From: an uncultured bacterium
GTDB taxonomy: Bacteria > Bacteroidota > Bacteroidia > Bacteroidales > Bacteroidaceae
Reading direction: 5' to 3'
Assembly: GCA_905214625.1 (NCBI GenBank)
Contig: CAJMMQ010000011.1
Location: 1-64,000, forward strand
DNA: 64,000 nt
The notes under the pieces were generated by a model that was not told where the DNA came from, ran no database searches, and saw nothing but the letters and a program-made list of their open reading frames with translations. Made by a program: the position numbers and the translations under genes. Positions 34,570 to 43,775 of the stretch are shown here, one piece after another (positions within the stretch are counted from its first letter, which is position 1; every line of letters begins with the position of its first letter).

Positions 34570-35306
34570 CAGACGAAAAAGTTATAATAGCTGAAAACCT
34601 AACAAAACGCTTTGGCGATTTTGTGGCCACCGACCATATATCTTTCAGCGTAAGGCGCGGCGAGATATTCGGCTTTCTTGGTGCCAACGGCGCCGGCAAG
34701 ACCACGGCCATGCGCATGCTTTGCGGACTCAGCCGTCCGTCGGAGGGCAGGGCCGAGGTGGCCGGCTTTGACGTTGCTGCTCAGGCTGAGCAGGTGAAGC
34801 GCCACATCGGCTATATGAGTCAGAAGTTTTCGCTTTATGACGACCTAACAGTGGGCGAGAACATGCGACTCTTTGGCGGCATCTACGGCATGGGGCGCAG
34901 ACAGATAGCCGAACGGACGGATGTCATGCTGGGTGAGCTTGGGTTAAGAGACGAACGCAACGCCCTTGTAAAGTCGCTGCCGCTGGGCTGGAAACAGAAG
35001 CTGGCTTTTGCGCTGGCTATATTTCACGAGCCGGAGATTGTGTTTCTCGATGAACCTACGGGCGGTGTCGACCCTGTTACGCGGCGACGTTTCTGGGAGC
35101 AGATTTATCAGGCTGCCGACCGCGGCATAACGGTGTTTGTAACCACACACTATATGGACGAGGCCGAATATTGCGACCGGGTGTCGATAATGGTAGACGG
35201 AAAGATTGAGGCCCTCGACACTCCAGCTGCACTGAAAAAGAGCTTCGGGGCTGGCAGTCTGTATGATGTGTTCTTTAGTCTTGCCCGCAAAGCCAGGCGC
35301 GCATAG
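34566..35306 (+). CDS. ABC transporter ATP-binding protein
   Basis: This 246-residue ATPase has Walker A GANGAGKTT (about 39-47), a signature-like SLPLGWKQKLAF (about 137-148) in which the usual LSGG is replaced by LPLG, and Walker B VFLDEPTGGVDP (about 159-170). The degenerate signature suggests an asymmetric ATPase pair with the upstream subunit. It starts in an ATGA overlap at 34566 and is followed by two permease genes. Confidence 0.92.
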   Translation: MTDEKVIIAENLTKRFGDFVATDHISFSVRRGEIFGFLGANGAGKTTAMRMLCGLSRPSEGRAEVAGFDVAAQAEQVKRHIGYMSQKFSLYDDLTVGENMRLFGGIYGMGRRQIAERTDVMLGELGLRDERNALVKSLPLGWKQKLAFALAIFHEPEIVFLDEPTGGVDPVTRRRFWEQIYQAADRGITVFVTTHYMDEAEYCDRVSIMVDGKIEALDTPAALKKSFGAGSLYDVFFSLARKARRA

Positions 35307-35355
35307 GGCAGGGCAGCGGGAGTTTTGTTTTTCGTGTTAATGAAAATTATATGAT

Positions 35356-36459
35356 ATGAGACGGTTTCTTTCATTTGTCCGCAAGGAGTTTTTCCACATC
35401 TTCCGCGACTGGCGCACCATGCTCATCCTGCTGGTTTATCCTGTTGTGCTCATTGTGCTGTTCGGCTATGCCGTAACCACAGAGGTGAAAAATGTACGTG
35501 TGGCCGTGCTCGACCTGTCTCACGACGTTGTTACGTCAAGGGTTTGCGGTCATATTGCCGCCAGCCGTTATCTCGTCATGGCCGCTGTGCCGCACAGCCG
35601 TGCTGAAGTTGAATCCATGTTCAGGCGCGGCGACATTGATGTGGCGCTAATTTTTGAGAGCGGCTTTGCCGACAATCTGCGTCATGGCGGCAATGCCCGT
35701 GTGCAGATTCTTGTTGACGGCACCGAGCCTAACCAGGCCGCCGTGCGCGCCCAGTATGTGCAGCAGGTGCTGGCAGCGGCGAAAAATGATATTATTGGCG
35801 ATGCCGCAGGCCGTGGTTTCACTATAGTTCCCGTTACGCGCATGCTCTACAATCCGCAGCAAAAGAGCGAATACAACTTTGTGCCGGGCGTTATAGGCAT
35901 GATTCTGTTGCTTATCTGCGCAATGATGAGCAGTATTGCAATAGTGCGCGAGAAGGAGAACGGCACCATGGAGGTGCTTCTGGCGTCGCCCCTTCCGCCC
36001 TCATGCATTATTCTGGCCAAGCTCATTCCTTATTTTGTAATATCCTGCATAAACCTTACGGCCATATTGCTGTTGGCTTTCTATATGCTGCATGTGCCCA
36101 TGGCGGGCAGCCTGATTTGTTTTCTCGGTGTAACGCTGCTCTATATTCTTGTGTCGCTCACGCTCGGACTGCTCATCTCCACGCTCGTAAGCACTCAGAT
36201 AGCGGCCATGATACTGTCGTTGCTGCTGATAATACCTACTATTTATCTTTCAGGATTGGTATTTCCGTTAGAGAGTATGCCAGCCGTTCTTCGCGAAATA
36301 TCGGTCATTGTTCCGGCACGGTGGTATATCGACGCTGCGCGCAAGCTGATGATTCAGGGGGCCGATGCCGTGTATGTGGCTGCCGACACTGCTGTCATGG
36401 CTGTTATGGAGGTTGTGTTTCTGGGCGTGTCGCTCAAGTTGTTTAAAGTAAGATTGTAA
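35356..36459 (+). CDS. ABC-2 type permease (YhhJ/YbhS-like)
   Basis: This 367-residue inner-membrane protein has one N-terminal helix (about 21-42), a large extracytoplasmic domain, and five to six C-terminal helices (about 170-365), including the conserved REKENGTMEVLLASPL (about 197-212). This is the ABC-2 export permease architecture. It is the first of two permeases that would form a heterodimer with the two ATPases. The export substrate is not evident; drugs, bile salts or lipids are possible. Confidence 0.93.
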   Translation: MRRFLSFVRKEFFHIFRDWRTMLILLVYPVVLIVLFGYAVTTEVKNVRVAVLDLSHDVVTSRVCGHIAASRYLVMAAVPHSRAEVESMFRRGDIDVALIFESGFADNLRHGGNARVQILVDGTEPNQAAVRAQYVQQVLAAAKNDIIGDAAGRGFTIVPVTRMLYNPQQKSEYNFVPGVIGMILLLICAMMSSIAIVREKENGTMEVLLASPLPPSCIILAKLIPYFVISCINLTAILLLAFYMLHVPMAGSLICFLGVTLLYILVSLTLGLLISTLVSTQIAAMILSLLLIIPTIYLSGLVFPLESMPAVLREISVIVPARWYIDAARKLMIQGADAVYVAADTAVMAVMEVVFLGVSLKLFKVRL

Positions 36460-36466
36460 CTGTGTT

Positions 36467-37582
36467 ATGGTGATAAAATATTTGATAGAAAAAGAGTTTT
36501 TGCAGATAAGGCGCAACGCCATTCTTCCAAAACTGTTTGTCATACTGCCGGTAGTTCTGCTGATTGTGGTTCCTTTTGCCGCCAATCAGGAGATAAAGAA
36601 CCTTAGGTTTTGTGTTGTCGACAACGACCACAGCTCTTTTTCGCGCCGTCTTGTGCAGAAAATAGATGCCTCGGCATATTTTTCGTTGGCAGACTTCTGC
36701 GGCAGTCATTCGGCTGCCATGCGCAGCATAGACAGCGGCAGTGCTGACGTGGCTGTTGAGATAGGGCACGACTTTGAGCAAAATCTTGTAAAGACGGGTG
36801 TGGCCGACGTTAATGTAGAGGCTAACGCCGTAAACGGCATGAAGGGCATGATGGCGCAGGCTTATATGCTTCAGATAATAGCCGACTATGCGGCGCAGCT
36901 TGGCGAGGAACGCGGCATAGAGGCCGCCGGCGTTAGTGTTGCCGGGGCCGATGTCAGGCCGAGGTTTCTCTATAACGGGCAGCTCGACTACAAGATGTTC
37001 ATGGTTCCGGCCGTGATGGCCATGCTGCTAACGCTGCTCATAGGCTTTCTGCCGGCACTTAACATTGTGGGCGAGAAGGAGCGTGGTACGATAGAGCAGA
37101 TTAACGTAACGCCCGTGGGACGCTTCGACTTTATATTCTCAAAGCTGATACCTTATTGGCTCATAGGTCTGTTCATGCTTGCGTGGTCGGTGTTTCTTGC
37201 GTGGCTTATCTACGGAATGTTTCCTGCCGGCAGTATTTTGCTGCTGTTTCTCTATGCCACCCTGTTTCTGCTTATCGTGTCGAGTCTTGGACTTATAGTG
37301 TCAAACTATTCCTCCACAATGCAACAGGCGGCCCTGCTTATGTTCTTTTTCCTCGTGATATTCATTCTTATGAGCGGACTGCTCACGCCGGTGGCCTCAA
37401 TGCCCGGGTGGGCACAGCTTATAACATACGTAAATCCGCTGCGCTATTTTATAGAGGTTATGCGTGCGCTTTATCTTAAAGGCAGTGCCTTTGCCGACCT
37501 CCGGTTTCAGTTTTTCGCCATGCTTGCGTATGCCGCCGTTTCGTGGATATGGGCAATATGCAGCTATAAGAAAAGCGCGTAG
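36467..37582 (+). CDS. ABC-2 type permease
   Basis: This 371-residue paralogue of the preceding gene has the same topology: an N-terminal helix (about 22-40), a soluble domain, then the cytoplasmic VGEKERGTIEQINVTPVG (about 202-219) and five to six membrane helices. It ends the operon, 7 bases after its partner. No intrinsic terminator is obvious immediately after the stop; the repeat hairpins further downstream (37763-37976) may serve. Confidence 0.93.
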   Translation: MVIKYLIEKEFLQIRRNAILPKLFVILPVVLLIVVPFAANQEIKNLRFCVVDNDHSSFSRRLVQKIDASAYFSLADFCGSHSAAMRSIDSGSADVAVEIGHDFEQNLVKTGVADVNVEANAVNGMKGMMAQAYMLQIIADYAAQLGEERGIEAAGVSVAGADVRPRFLYNGQLDYKMFMVPAVMAMLLTLLIGFLPALNIVGEKERGTIEQINVTPVGRFDFIFSKLIPYWLIGLFMLAWSVFLAWLIYGMFPAGSILLLFLYATLFLLIVSSLGLIVSNYSSTMQQAALLMFFFLVIFILMSGLLTPVASMPGWAQLITYVNPLRYFIEVMRALYLKGSAFADLRFQFFAMLAYAAVSWIWAICSYKKSA

Positions 37583-38076
37583 CCTTTCAGGGTCGTAGAC
37601 AGGTATCGGCTACTGGCTGCCTGTGTTGTGCCTGTTGTGTTCTTGTATTAATGTTTACCCATTGACGGAATTATTCGTGCCCTTTTTGTGGCAAGCACTT
37701 ACGGTTTGTTGCATTTCTAATACTTTTACTTACGGTTTCAGCCTGCTTCCAACAAGTTTGCAAAAGGTATCCTTTTATAGTGTAAAAGGTGGCTTTTCAC
37801 GAGACGAAAAGCTGTGTTTTGCAGGCTGAAAAGACACCATTTGAAACTGTAACCATCGACATTCCACTGAAAATAATTCTGCCAACGGGTTAATGTTTTG
37901 ATTGTGGCAAGGTATTACATTCTAATATGCCGTGTTTTACATTACGCAAAGCCACCTTTTGCAGTATGAAAGGTGGTATATTGTGTGCTGACATTATTGC
38001 TCATGTGCGTAACTTTCTGAGAGTTATTTGTTGTTAATGTAGCTATTGTGTTATGTTTTTTATAGAAAGATAAAAA
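37583..38076. other. Gene-free stretch with hairpin repeats
   Basis: No gene is supported here. Around 37763-37835 there is a run of short complementary words (AAAGGTATCCTTTT, AAAAGGTGGCTTTT, GACGAAAAGC), and at 37952-37976 there is a hairpin with the TGCAGTATG loop. Both resemble the elements at 30198-30278. Confidence 0.55.
37952..37976. repeat. Hairpin, TGCAGTATG-loop family
   Basis: CCACCTTT (37952-37959) pairs with AAAGGTGG (37969-37976) around TGCAGTATG. The sequence ACCTTTTGCAGTRTGAAAGGT is shared with 30251-30270. Confidence 0.65.
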
Positions 38077-38107
38077 AACAGCCCAAATCTAAATAATTTG
38101 GACTGTT
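38077..38107 (-). terminator. Terminator of exonuclease III
   Basis: AACAG and CCCAAAT (38077-38088) pair with ATTTGG and CTGTT (38096-38107); on the minus strand the hairpin is followed by seven T's. It lies 22 bases past the stop at 38129. Confidence 0.8.
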
Positions 38108-38128
38108 ATTCAATAGCAATGAGTATTT

Positions 38129-38878
38129 TTACAGCACAAGTTCAACCGGGCAATGGTCTGAGCCGTATATCTCGGTGTGGATGCTTGCTGATTTTATCTT
38201 TTCAGTGAGGCGGTTTGACACGACGAAATAGTCGATGCGCCAGCCTGCGTTCTTCTCACGGGCCTTGAAACGGTAAGACCACCATGAGTAAATACCTTCC
38301 TTGTCGGGGTAGAAATAGCGGAAGGTGTCTGTAAATCCGCTTGCAAGCAGTTGGCTGAACTTGTCGCGCTCCTCGTCGGTAAATCCGGCGTTCTTTCTGT
38401 TGGTCTTTGGATTCTTCAGGTCGATTTCCTTATGAGCCACGTTCATGTCGCCGCATACTATCACAGGCTTAGTCTTGTCGAGGCGCATAAGATATTCGCG
38501 GAAGTCGTCTTCCCATTTCATTCTGTAGTCAAGCCTTTTCAGTCCGTCCTGAGAGTTAGGAGTATATACGGTTATCATGTAGAAGTCTTCCATCTCGAGG
38601 GTGATTACGCGTCCTTCGTGGTCGTGCTCGTCAATTCCGAGTCCGTAGCTTACGCTGAGCGGCTTATGCTTGGTGAATATGGCGGTGCCTGAATATCCTT
38701 TTTTCTCGGCATAGTTCCAGTAAGACTCATATCCGTCAAATTTCAGGTTGAGCTGTCCTTCCTGCATTTTGGTTTCCTGTAGGCAGAAGAAGTCGGCATC
38801 GAGCTGTTTGAATATGTCGCTGAAGCCTTTACCCTCGCAGGCCCGCAGTCCGTTTACATTCCATGAAATTAGCTTCAT
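38129..38878 (-). CDS. xth: Exodeoxyribonuclease III
   Basis: ExoIII is an AP endonuclease and 3'-exonuclease of base excision repair. The 249-residue protein starts at the ATG at 38878 (MKLISWNVNGLRACEGKGF); the upstream frame at 38941 runs through the ribH terminator. The family motifs are present: LQETKMQEGQ (about 33-42), GDMNVAHKEIDLKNPK (about 143-158) and the C-terminal GSDHCPVEL (about 240-248). Its own terminator is at 38077-38107. Confidence 0.95.
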   Translation of the reverse strand: MKLISWNVNGLRACEGKGFSDIFKQLDADFFCLQETKMQEGQLNLKFDGYESYWNYAEKKGYSGTAIFTKHKPLSVSYGLGIDEHDHEGRVITLEMEDFYMITVYTPNSQDGLKRLDYRMKWEDDFREYLMRLDKTKPVIVCGDMNVAHKEIDLKNPKTNRKNAGFTDEERDKFSQLLASGFTDTFRYFYPDKEGIYSWWSYRFKAREKNAGWRIDYFVVSNRLTEKIKSASIHTEIYGSDHCPVELVL

Positions 38879-38912
38879 AATGGTGAATGGTTTTATATGG
38901 GTTAAAAAATAA

Positions 38913-38938
38913 AGGGCAGACTTTGTTAAATCTGCCCT
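38913..38938 (-). terminator. Terminator of the TPR-ribH unit
   Basis: AGGGCAGA (38913-38920) pairs with TCTGCCCT (38931-38938); on the minus strand it is followed by TTATTTTTT. It ends transcription 31 bases after the ribH stop. Confidence 0.8.
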
Positions 38939-38969
38939 CATTTGTATTTTTATCAGTTTCTATCGAATT

Positions 38970-39446
38970 TTAGAATTTTGCCATCTTTATGGCATCAATT
39001 GCACACTCGTCACCCTTGTTGCCCAACTTGCCTCCGCTGCGGTCTTTGGCCTGCTGAAGGTCGTTGGTGGTGAGCAGTCCGTAAATTACGGGAATCTCGC
39101 TTTTGGCGTTGAGGCGTGCAATGCCGTAGGTTACGCCCTGACAGATGTAGTCGAAGTGAGGAGTTTCGCCTCTGATAACGCTTCCGAGTATTATTATTGC
39201 GTCATATCCTCCGTTGAGTGTCATCTGGTGTGCGCCGTAGATAAGCTCAAAGCTTCCGGGAACTGTCTTTACGTGTATGTTTTCAGGCAGTGCTCCGTGT
39301 TTCTCTAATGTCCTTACGGCACCTTCGAGCAGCGCTCCTGTTATTTCTGGATTCCATTCGGCAACGACAATACCGAAACACATATTACTGGCATCGGGTA
39401 CTTTTCCGTAGTCGTAGTCAGAAAGATTGTGCAGTGCGGTAGCCAT
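38970..39446 (-). CDS. ribH: 6,7-dimethyl-8-ribityllumazine synthase
   Basis: RibH condenses the pyrimidinedione and dihydroxybutanone phosphate to lumazine, the penultimate step of riboflavin synthesis. The 158-residue length is standard. Conserved segments are [19 protein letters not shown] (about 25-43), [12 protein letters not shown] (about 61-72) and [18 protein letters not shown] (about 84-101), including the active-site His. Its start overlaps the stop of the TPR gene by one base (39446). Confidence 0.96.
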   Translation of the reverse strand: MATALHNLSDYDYGKVPDASNMCFGIVVAEWNPEITGALLEGAVRTLEKHGALPENIHVKTVPGSFELIYGAHQMTLNGGYDAIIILGSVIRGETPHFDYICQGVTYGIARLNAKSEIPVIYGLLTTNDLQQAKDRSGGKLGNKGDECAIDAIKMAKF

Positions 39447-40141
39447 TATTTTACAGAAACTCTTTCAATATATTTGTCAATATCCTGCGAAACGGCAGAG
39501 TTAAGATACTTTTTCTTTATATCCTGATAAATCTGCAGAGCTTCGCTCTTTTTGCCCTGGCTCTCAAGAATCTCACCGGCCTGGAGCAGGAATATGGGTG
39601 AAATGCTGTTGTTTGTCTTGTCGGCAGCTTCGCTGTCAGCCATGCTTGCTGCTTTTTTAAGATACTCAACGGCCTTGTCGAGCTGTTTTACGTGTGCGTA
39701 GGCGTTGCCTAATGCAGCTACAGCTGAAGGGCTGATCATCTGGTCGTCAGATGGAGAGAACTTGTCAAGATATGTGACGGCGTCGTTCCATTTGTCGAGG
39801 TTGGCATAGCAAAGACCTGCGTAAAGGTTTGCCAGATTGCCTGCGTCTGTGCTGCTGTAGTCAGATGCGATGTTGACAAATCCGGTATATCCGGCTCCGT
39901 CTCCCTTCAGCGCCTTGTCGTATTGCTGATTAGAGAAATATTCCTGACCTTTAGCCAAGGCTGTGCTTGCCTCCTGCTCTCTCGGGCCTGAAATATAGGT
40001 CTCGTAGCAGATGAATCCTGCTACAACGAGGATAATCGCCACAATGGCGATTGAGATTGTTTTCTTATGTCTCAAGAAAACAGCCTCTTTCTGGTTGAGG
40101 GCGTCGTTCATTGTGCCCTTCTTTTCATTAAGATTTGCCAT
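39446..40141 (-). CDS. Tetratricopeptide repeat membrane-anchored protein
   Basis: This 231-residue protein has a short cytoplasmic start (about 1-27), one membrane helix (about 28-48, [20 protein letters not shown]), and a periplasmic stretch of TPR units (about 60-225), for example [20 protein letters not shown] and [20 protein letters not shown]. This is the YfgM-like layout common in Bacteroidetes, usually beside ribH. It is probably a scaffold or chaperone-like factor. A good promoter lies at 40181-40212. Confidence 0.88.
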   Translation of the reverse strand: MANLNEKKGTMNDALNQKEAVFLRHKKTISIAIVAIILVVAGFICYETYISGPREQEASTALAKGQEYFSNQQYDKALKGDGAGYTGFVNIASDYSSTDAGNLANLYAGLCYANLDKWNDAVTYLDKFSPSDDQMISPSAVAALGNAYAHVKQLDKAVEYLKKAASMADSEAADKTNNSISPIFLLQAGEILESQGKKSEALQIYQDIKKKYLNSAVSQDIDKYIERVSVK

Positions 40142-40180
40142 TTATATTTATTTTTATAATTAGCGGTTTATAAAGCGTGG

Positions 40181-40212
40181 CAAAATTACGTAAATTATCT
40201 GGTATTGTGAAA
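40181..40212 (-). promoter_or_regulatory. Promoter of the TPR-ribH unit
   Basis: On the minus strand TTTC (40212-40209; one base off TTTG), 20 bases, TAATTTTG (40188-40181). Confidence 0.6.
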
Positions 40213-40228
40213 TTTATTGCGTACTTTT

Positions 40229-40260
40229 TTTGTTTTTCATTGATAAATCGAGTAACTTTG
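40229..40260 (+). promoter_or_regulatory. Promoter of recF
   Basis: TTTG (40229-40232), 20 bases, TAACTTTG (40253-40260), an exact Bacteroidetes consensus, divergent from and close to the TPR-ribH promoter. The leader to the recF ATG at 40355 is about 90 bases. Confidence 0.72.
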
Positions 40261-40354
40261 CATGACAAAAGCAGCATTGGGCAATCGTAAAAGTGATATT
40301 GTTCATATCTGATTTTTTAGCAGGTAGCCTCAAGTTGGTAATTTGTCGGTTAAT

Positions 40355-41470
40355 ATGTTTTTAAAGAAGATATCCATAATAAATTATAAAAATATAAGGG
40401 AAGCAGGTCTTGACTTGTCGTCGAAGATGAATTGTTTCATCGGACATAACGGTGAGGGCAAGACCAATATGCTTGATGCTGTTTATTATCTTTCGTTCTG
40501 CCGCAGCGCATATACCATGAGCGATGCCAACGTTATACGCCATGGTGAAGATTTTTTTGTGCTCGACGCTACTTATGTCAATGATGAAGGCGACGAGGAT
40601 TCTGTGTTTTGCGGTATGAAGCGCGGAGCTAAAAAACACTTTAAACGGAATAAGAAGGAATATAAGAAACTGTCGATGCATCTTGGCATGATACCTCTGA
40701 TATTTGTTTCGCCGTCGGATACAGTTATTATTGAGGGTGGAAGTGAGGAGCGCCGAAGGCTTATGGATGTGGTGATTTCGCAATATGACATTTCTTATGT
40801 TGATGCTCTTAACCGTTACAACAAGGCTTTGCAACAAAGGAACACGCTGCTGAAGACGGAGGGTGGACCTGACGTTGACCTTTTGTCGCTGCTTGAAGAA
40901 CAGATGGCCTTTTATGGTGAGACGATATGCGGTAAACGGAATGATTTTATTGAGAAACTGACACCTCTGTTTCAGACGTTTTACAGCAGAATATCAAATG
41001 ACAAGGAAACTGTGTCATTGGGTTATGTATCACATTGCCAGCGCGGACCGTTGCTTGATGTTATCCGTCGCGACCGCATGAAAGACCTTGCCGTGGGTTA
41101 TTCTCTTCACGGTGTGCATCGTGATGACCTCGAGATGCTTATAGGCGGATATCCGATAAAGCGTGAAGGCAGTCAGGGACAGAACAAGACTTTTGTCATA
41201 GCATTGAAACTGGCTCAGTTTTATTTTCTTAAACAGACATGCTCAAAGACAACCCCTATATTGCTTCTTGATGATGTGTTTGACAAGCTCGACGCCCAAA
41301 GGGTTGAGCAGATTGTCAAGATTGTGGCCGGAGACGAGTTTGGACAGATATTTCTTACAGATACAAACCGTGACCATCTTGACCGTATATTGAGCGGTTC
41401 TTCGCTTGATTATAAACTCTTTTATGTAGAGAATGGTGACATAATGCCAAAGGAGGTTGAAGATGTTTAA
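40355..41470 (+). CDS. recF: DNA replication and repair protein RecF
   Basis: RecF is an SMC-like ATPase that loads RecA at gaps through RecOR. The 371-residue protein, starting at the ATG at 40355 (MFLKKISIINYKNIREAG), has Walker A FIGHNGEGKTNML (about 29-41), the signature region HRDDLEMLIGGYPIKREGSQGQ (within about 248-270, split here as HRDDLEML and REGSQGQNKT), and Walker B TPILLLDDVFDKLD (about 300-313). It overlaps the following DUF721 gene by 8 bases. A TTG four codons upstream (40343) is a less likely start. Confidence 0.95.
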   Translation: MFLKKISIINYKNIREAGLDLSSKMNCFIGHNGEGKTNMLDAVYYLSFCRSAYTMSDANVIRHGEDFFVLDATYVNDEGDEDSVFCGMKRGAKKHFKRNKKEYKKLSMHLGMIPLIFVSPSDTVIIEGGSEERRRLMDVVISQYDISYVDALNRYNKALQQRNTLLKTEGGPDVDLLSLLEEQMAFYGETICGKRNDFIEKLTPLFQTFYSRISNDKETVSLGYVSHCQRGPLLDVIRRDRMKDLAVGYSLHGVHRDDLEMLIGGYPIKREGSQGQNKTFVIALKLAQFYFLKQTCSKTTPILLLDDVFDKLDAQRVEQIVKIVAGDEFGQIFLTDTNRDHLDRILSGSSLDYKLFYVENGDIMPKEVEDV

Positions 41471-41753
41471 GCGAGATGTTCAGTCGTTGGCGGATATACT
41501 GCAGAAGTGTTTAAGGCAGGACGGTCTTGAAACTCCTTTGCTGCAGAAGCGCGTCATTGACTCGTGGGAGAAGGTGGCGGGAAATGTTATTGCGAAATAT
41601 ACGGCTGACAAGTTTATAAAGAATCAGACACTATTTGTAAAAGTGCTTAATCCTGCACTGCGTGCCGACTTGGCGATGATGCGCGGCCGTTTGGTAAAAA
41701 ATCTGAATATAGAGGTGGGGAGCAACGTTATTGTCGACATAAAGTTTTATTGA
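41463..41753 (+). CDS. DUF721 (DciA-like) protein
   Basis: This 96-residue protein has the DUF721/DciA core: helix, WEKVAGNVIAKYTADKFIK (about 33-51), then LFVKVLNPALRADLAMMRG (about 55-73). DciA is the ancestral bacterial loader or regulator of the DnaB helicase; Bacteroidetes have a short form. The ATG at 41463 lies inside the recF end. Linkage to recF is usual for this family. Confidence 0.88.
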   Translation: MFKRDVQSLADILQKCLRQDGLETPLLQKRVIDSWEKVAGNVIAKYTADKFIKNQTLFVKVLNPALRADLAMMRGRLVKNLNIEVGSNVIVDIKFY

Positions 41754-41954
41754 TGCCGCTTTTTTATGTGGGAGTATGGCATGTAACAAAATATTCATGC
41801 TTGCCTTGTCCTAAACATGAAGATGTAATTATGTTTTCAATCATCCGGTATTATTTTCATGCTGCCAGTTGTCAATCGTGCGTTATAAGCATTTTTCAGT
41901 TTTTGTGCTTATTATTTGCACTAATGCATTATCTGGAACATGTAATTGTATTTG

Positions 41955-42968
41955 TTATAATTTATTTGAGCTTTCGCGGATTTTTAGAATCATCGGGACA
42001 ATCTCTTTATAAATCTTCTTATCTCCGTGAATGTTCCTTAAAAGAAGGTCGCATGCCTTTTCACCGGTAAGATGTGCCTGATCCATTATTACGGAAAGCT
42101 TTGGAGTTACAAATGCCGACGATTCAGCTTCGGTGAAGCCGATTATCGCCACATCTTCAGGGATACGCAGTTTGAGTGTCTTTATGGCATCGAACGCAGC
42201 GTATGTGATAATATCGTTAAAAGCTAAAATAGCGTCAGGCCTGTCTTCTCTTTGAAGAAGTTGCAGGGCCGCGTTACGTGCACTTTCGTATTCTATGTCG
42301 CCATTGATGACTATAGAGCGGTCTATGTCTATGTTCCTTTCGCGCAGGGCCTCAAGGTATCCGTGCTTGCGGCGTTTCACCATATCCAAATGGGTCGGTC
42401 CTCCGATGAACGCAATGCGCTTGCTGCCAGTGTCTATGAGATGTCTCGTTGCCTGCAACGCGGCTTCGTCGCCATTTGATACCACTGATGAAAATATGTC
42501 GGGAAGGCATGTGCGTGCAAAAAACACAAGCGGTATGCCCATTTTGTTTATTTCGTTGAAATGAGAATAGTCTATTGTATCCTGAGCCAGACAGGCTATG
42601 ATGCCTTCAACGTACATGCCGACAAAGTTGTCGATTGCTTTTTCTTCTCTGATGTGGTCTTCGTGGCTGTTGGCTGCAACAACGGCATATCCGGATTTTG
42701 TCGCATAGTCTTCAATGCCGTCAAGGACGGAGGCATAATAATGTGTGACCAGATTTGGCACAACCACGCCTATCACCTTAGGCTTTTTCTGTCTAAGGCT
42801 CTGTGCGAATGGATTCGGGCGGTAGTTCAGCTTTTTAGCCAATTCCTGTACGCGGATTTTCATTTCTTCGCCTACTTCATGACTGTTTCTCAGTGCTCGC
42901 GACACTGTTGCAATGCTGACTCCCAGCTGTTCTGCCATTTCTTTTAAAGACGTTCTGCGCGTTGTCAT
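41955..42968 (-). CDS. LacI family transcriptional regulator
   Basis: This 337-residue repressor has a LacI helix-turn-helix (about 5-30, MAEQLGVSIATVSRALRNS), a hinge helix (NPFAQSLRQKKP, about 52-63) and a periplasmic-binding-like sugar domain (about 62-335, with IGVVVPNLVTHYYASVLDGI). It has no sugar-use gene beside it, so its target is elsewhere or itself. An operator-like palindrome overlaps its own -33 box (43045-43060), indicating autorepression. The sugar ligand is not evident. Confidence 0.93.
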   Translation of the reverse strand: MTTRRTSLKEMAEQLGVSIATVSRALRNSHEVGEEMKIRVQELAKKLNYRPNPFAQSLRQKKPKVIGVVVPNLVTHYYASVLDGIEDYATKSGYAVVAANSHEDHIREEKAIDNFVGMYVEGIIACLAQDTIDYSHFNEINKMGIPLVFFARTCLPDIFSSVVSNGDEAALQATRHLIDTGSKRIAFIGGPTHLDMVKRRKHGYLEALRERNIDIDRSIVINGDIEYESARNAALQLLQREDRPDAILAFNDIITYAAFDAIKTLKLRIPEDVAIIGFTEAESSAFVTPKLSVIMDQAHLTGEKACDLLLRNIHGDKKIYKEIVPMILKIRESSNKL

Positions 42969-43019
42969 TGCTACCTTACGTTTGTCGTGATTTTTGCTGT
43001 AATATTAAAATGTTAATTG

Positions 43020-43060
43020 CAAATGTAGTAAAAAAAAACAAAATACGCAAACGTTTACGT
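43020..43060 (-). promoter_or_regulatory. LacI promoter with overlapping operator
   Basis: On the minus strand TTTG (43051-43048), 20 bases, TACATTTG (43027-43020), a consensus promoter. A near-perfect 16-bp palindrome with central AAACGTTT (43045-43060; one mismatch) covers the -33 box. CG-centred palindromes are typical operators of LacI proteins. Confidence 0.7.
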
Positions 43061-43131
43061 AACTTTGTTGTCTTGCATCTTTCCTTTTGATGTTATGCGT
43101 AAAATATGCCTAAATCAGGTTGTCATAAAAG

Positions 43132-43189
43132 AAAATCAGACAAACGCATAACATTATATTATTAAGGCGTTATCCGCTTGTCTGATTTT
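43132..43189. terminator. Hairpin between the LacI and thioesterase genes
   Basis: AAAATCAGACAA (43132-43143) pairs perfectly with TTGTCTGATTTT (43178-43189), with further pairs (GCATAAC, GTTATCCGC) inside. T-runs lie on both sides. It follows the thioesterase stop at 43230 by 41 bases. Confidence 0.7.
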
Positions 43190-43229
43190 GATGTTGTATT
43201 ATTTATATAAATACTTTTGGTTTGTATAT

Positions 43230-43715
43230 TTACATTGAAAGAAGTTCTTCTCCTTCGAGCTCACATGAAGTGAACCCCATCTCTTTTGCCTTTTCTTTGT
43301 TAAAGGCAAAGTATGTGGCCTTGCCTTCGGTACAGATTTCGCCTTTTGAATTTTCCAGTTTTACCTCTATTGTAATCAAGTTGCGCCTTTGTTCTGTAAT
43401 ATGTGCCCTCAGCGTAATCTGTGGCTCAGTGGTCATCACCGGCTTCTTGTATTTAATTTCCAGATGGGTTGTCATTCCGCTGGTTTGGAGCTTTCTGAAA
43501 ATTACCCATCCTGCAATTTCATCGATCAGCGTGCACAATATACCTCCGTGCATGGTGTCAATCCATCCCTGATAGTGAGTCTGCGGTTTCCAGAAGCTTA
43601 TTATATCGTCTCCGTCCTCATAAAATTCCATGTGAACGCCTACAGGGTTGTCCGGGCTACATCCAAAACAGTTGTATCCTTCTTTCTGCATCCATGGATT
43701 CTTTATCTTTCTCAT
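43230..43715 (-). CDS. PaaI family (hotdog-fold) thioesterase
   Basis: This 161-residue protein starts at the ATG at 43715 (MRKIKNPWMQKEGYNCFGCS). It has the hotdog-fold pattern: FGCSPDNPVG (about 17-26), WIDTMHGGILCTLIDEIAGW (about 52-71) containing the HGG(x)xxxxxDE catalytic segment, and LEIKYKKPV (about 84-92). Members hydrolyse acyl-CoA thioesters. The substrate is unknown; the gene is monocistronic. Confidence 0.88.
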   Translation of the reverse strand: MRKIKNPWMQKEGYNCFGCSPDNPVGVHMEFYEDGDDIISFWKPQTHYQGWIDTMHGGILCTLIDEIAGWVIFRKLQTSGMTTHLEIKYKKPVMTTEPQITLRAHITEQRRNLITIEVKLENSKGEICTEGKATYFAFNKEKAKEMGFTSCELEGEELLSM

Positions 43716-43775
43716 AGGCAATGGTTTATAGATTATTTTGTTTTAAACTTCGTTTTTTATGTTTGTTTCATCCTG

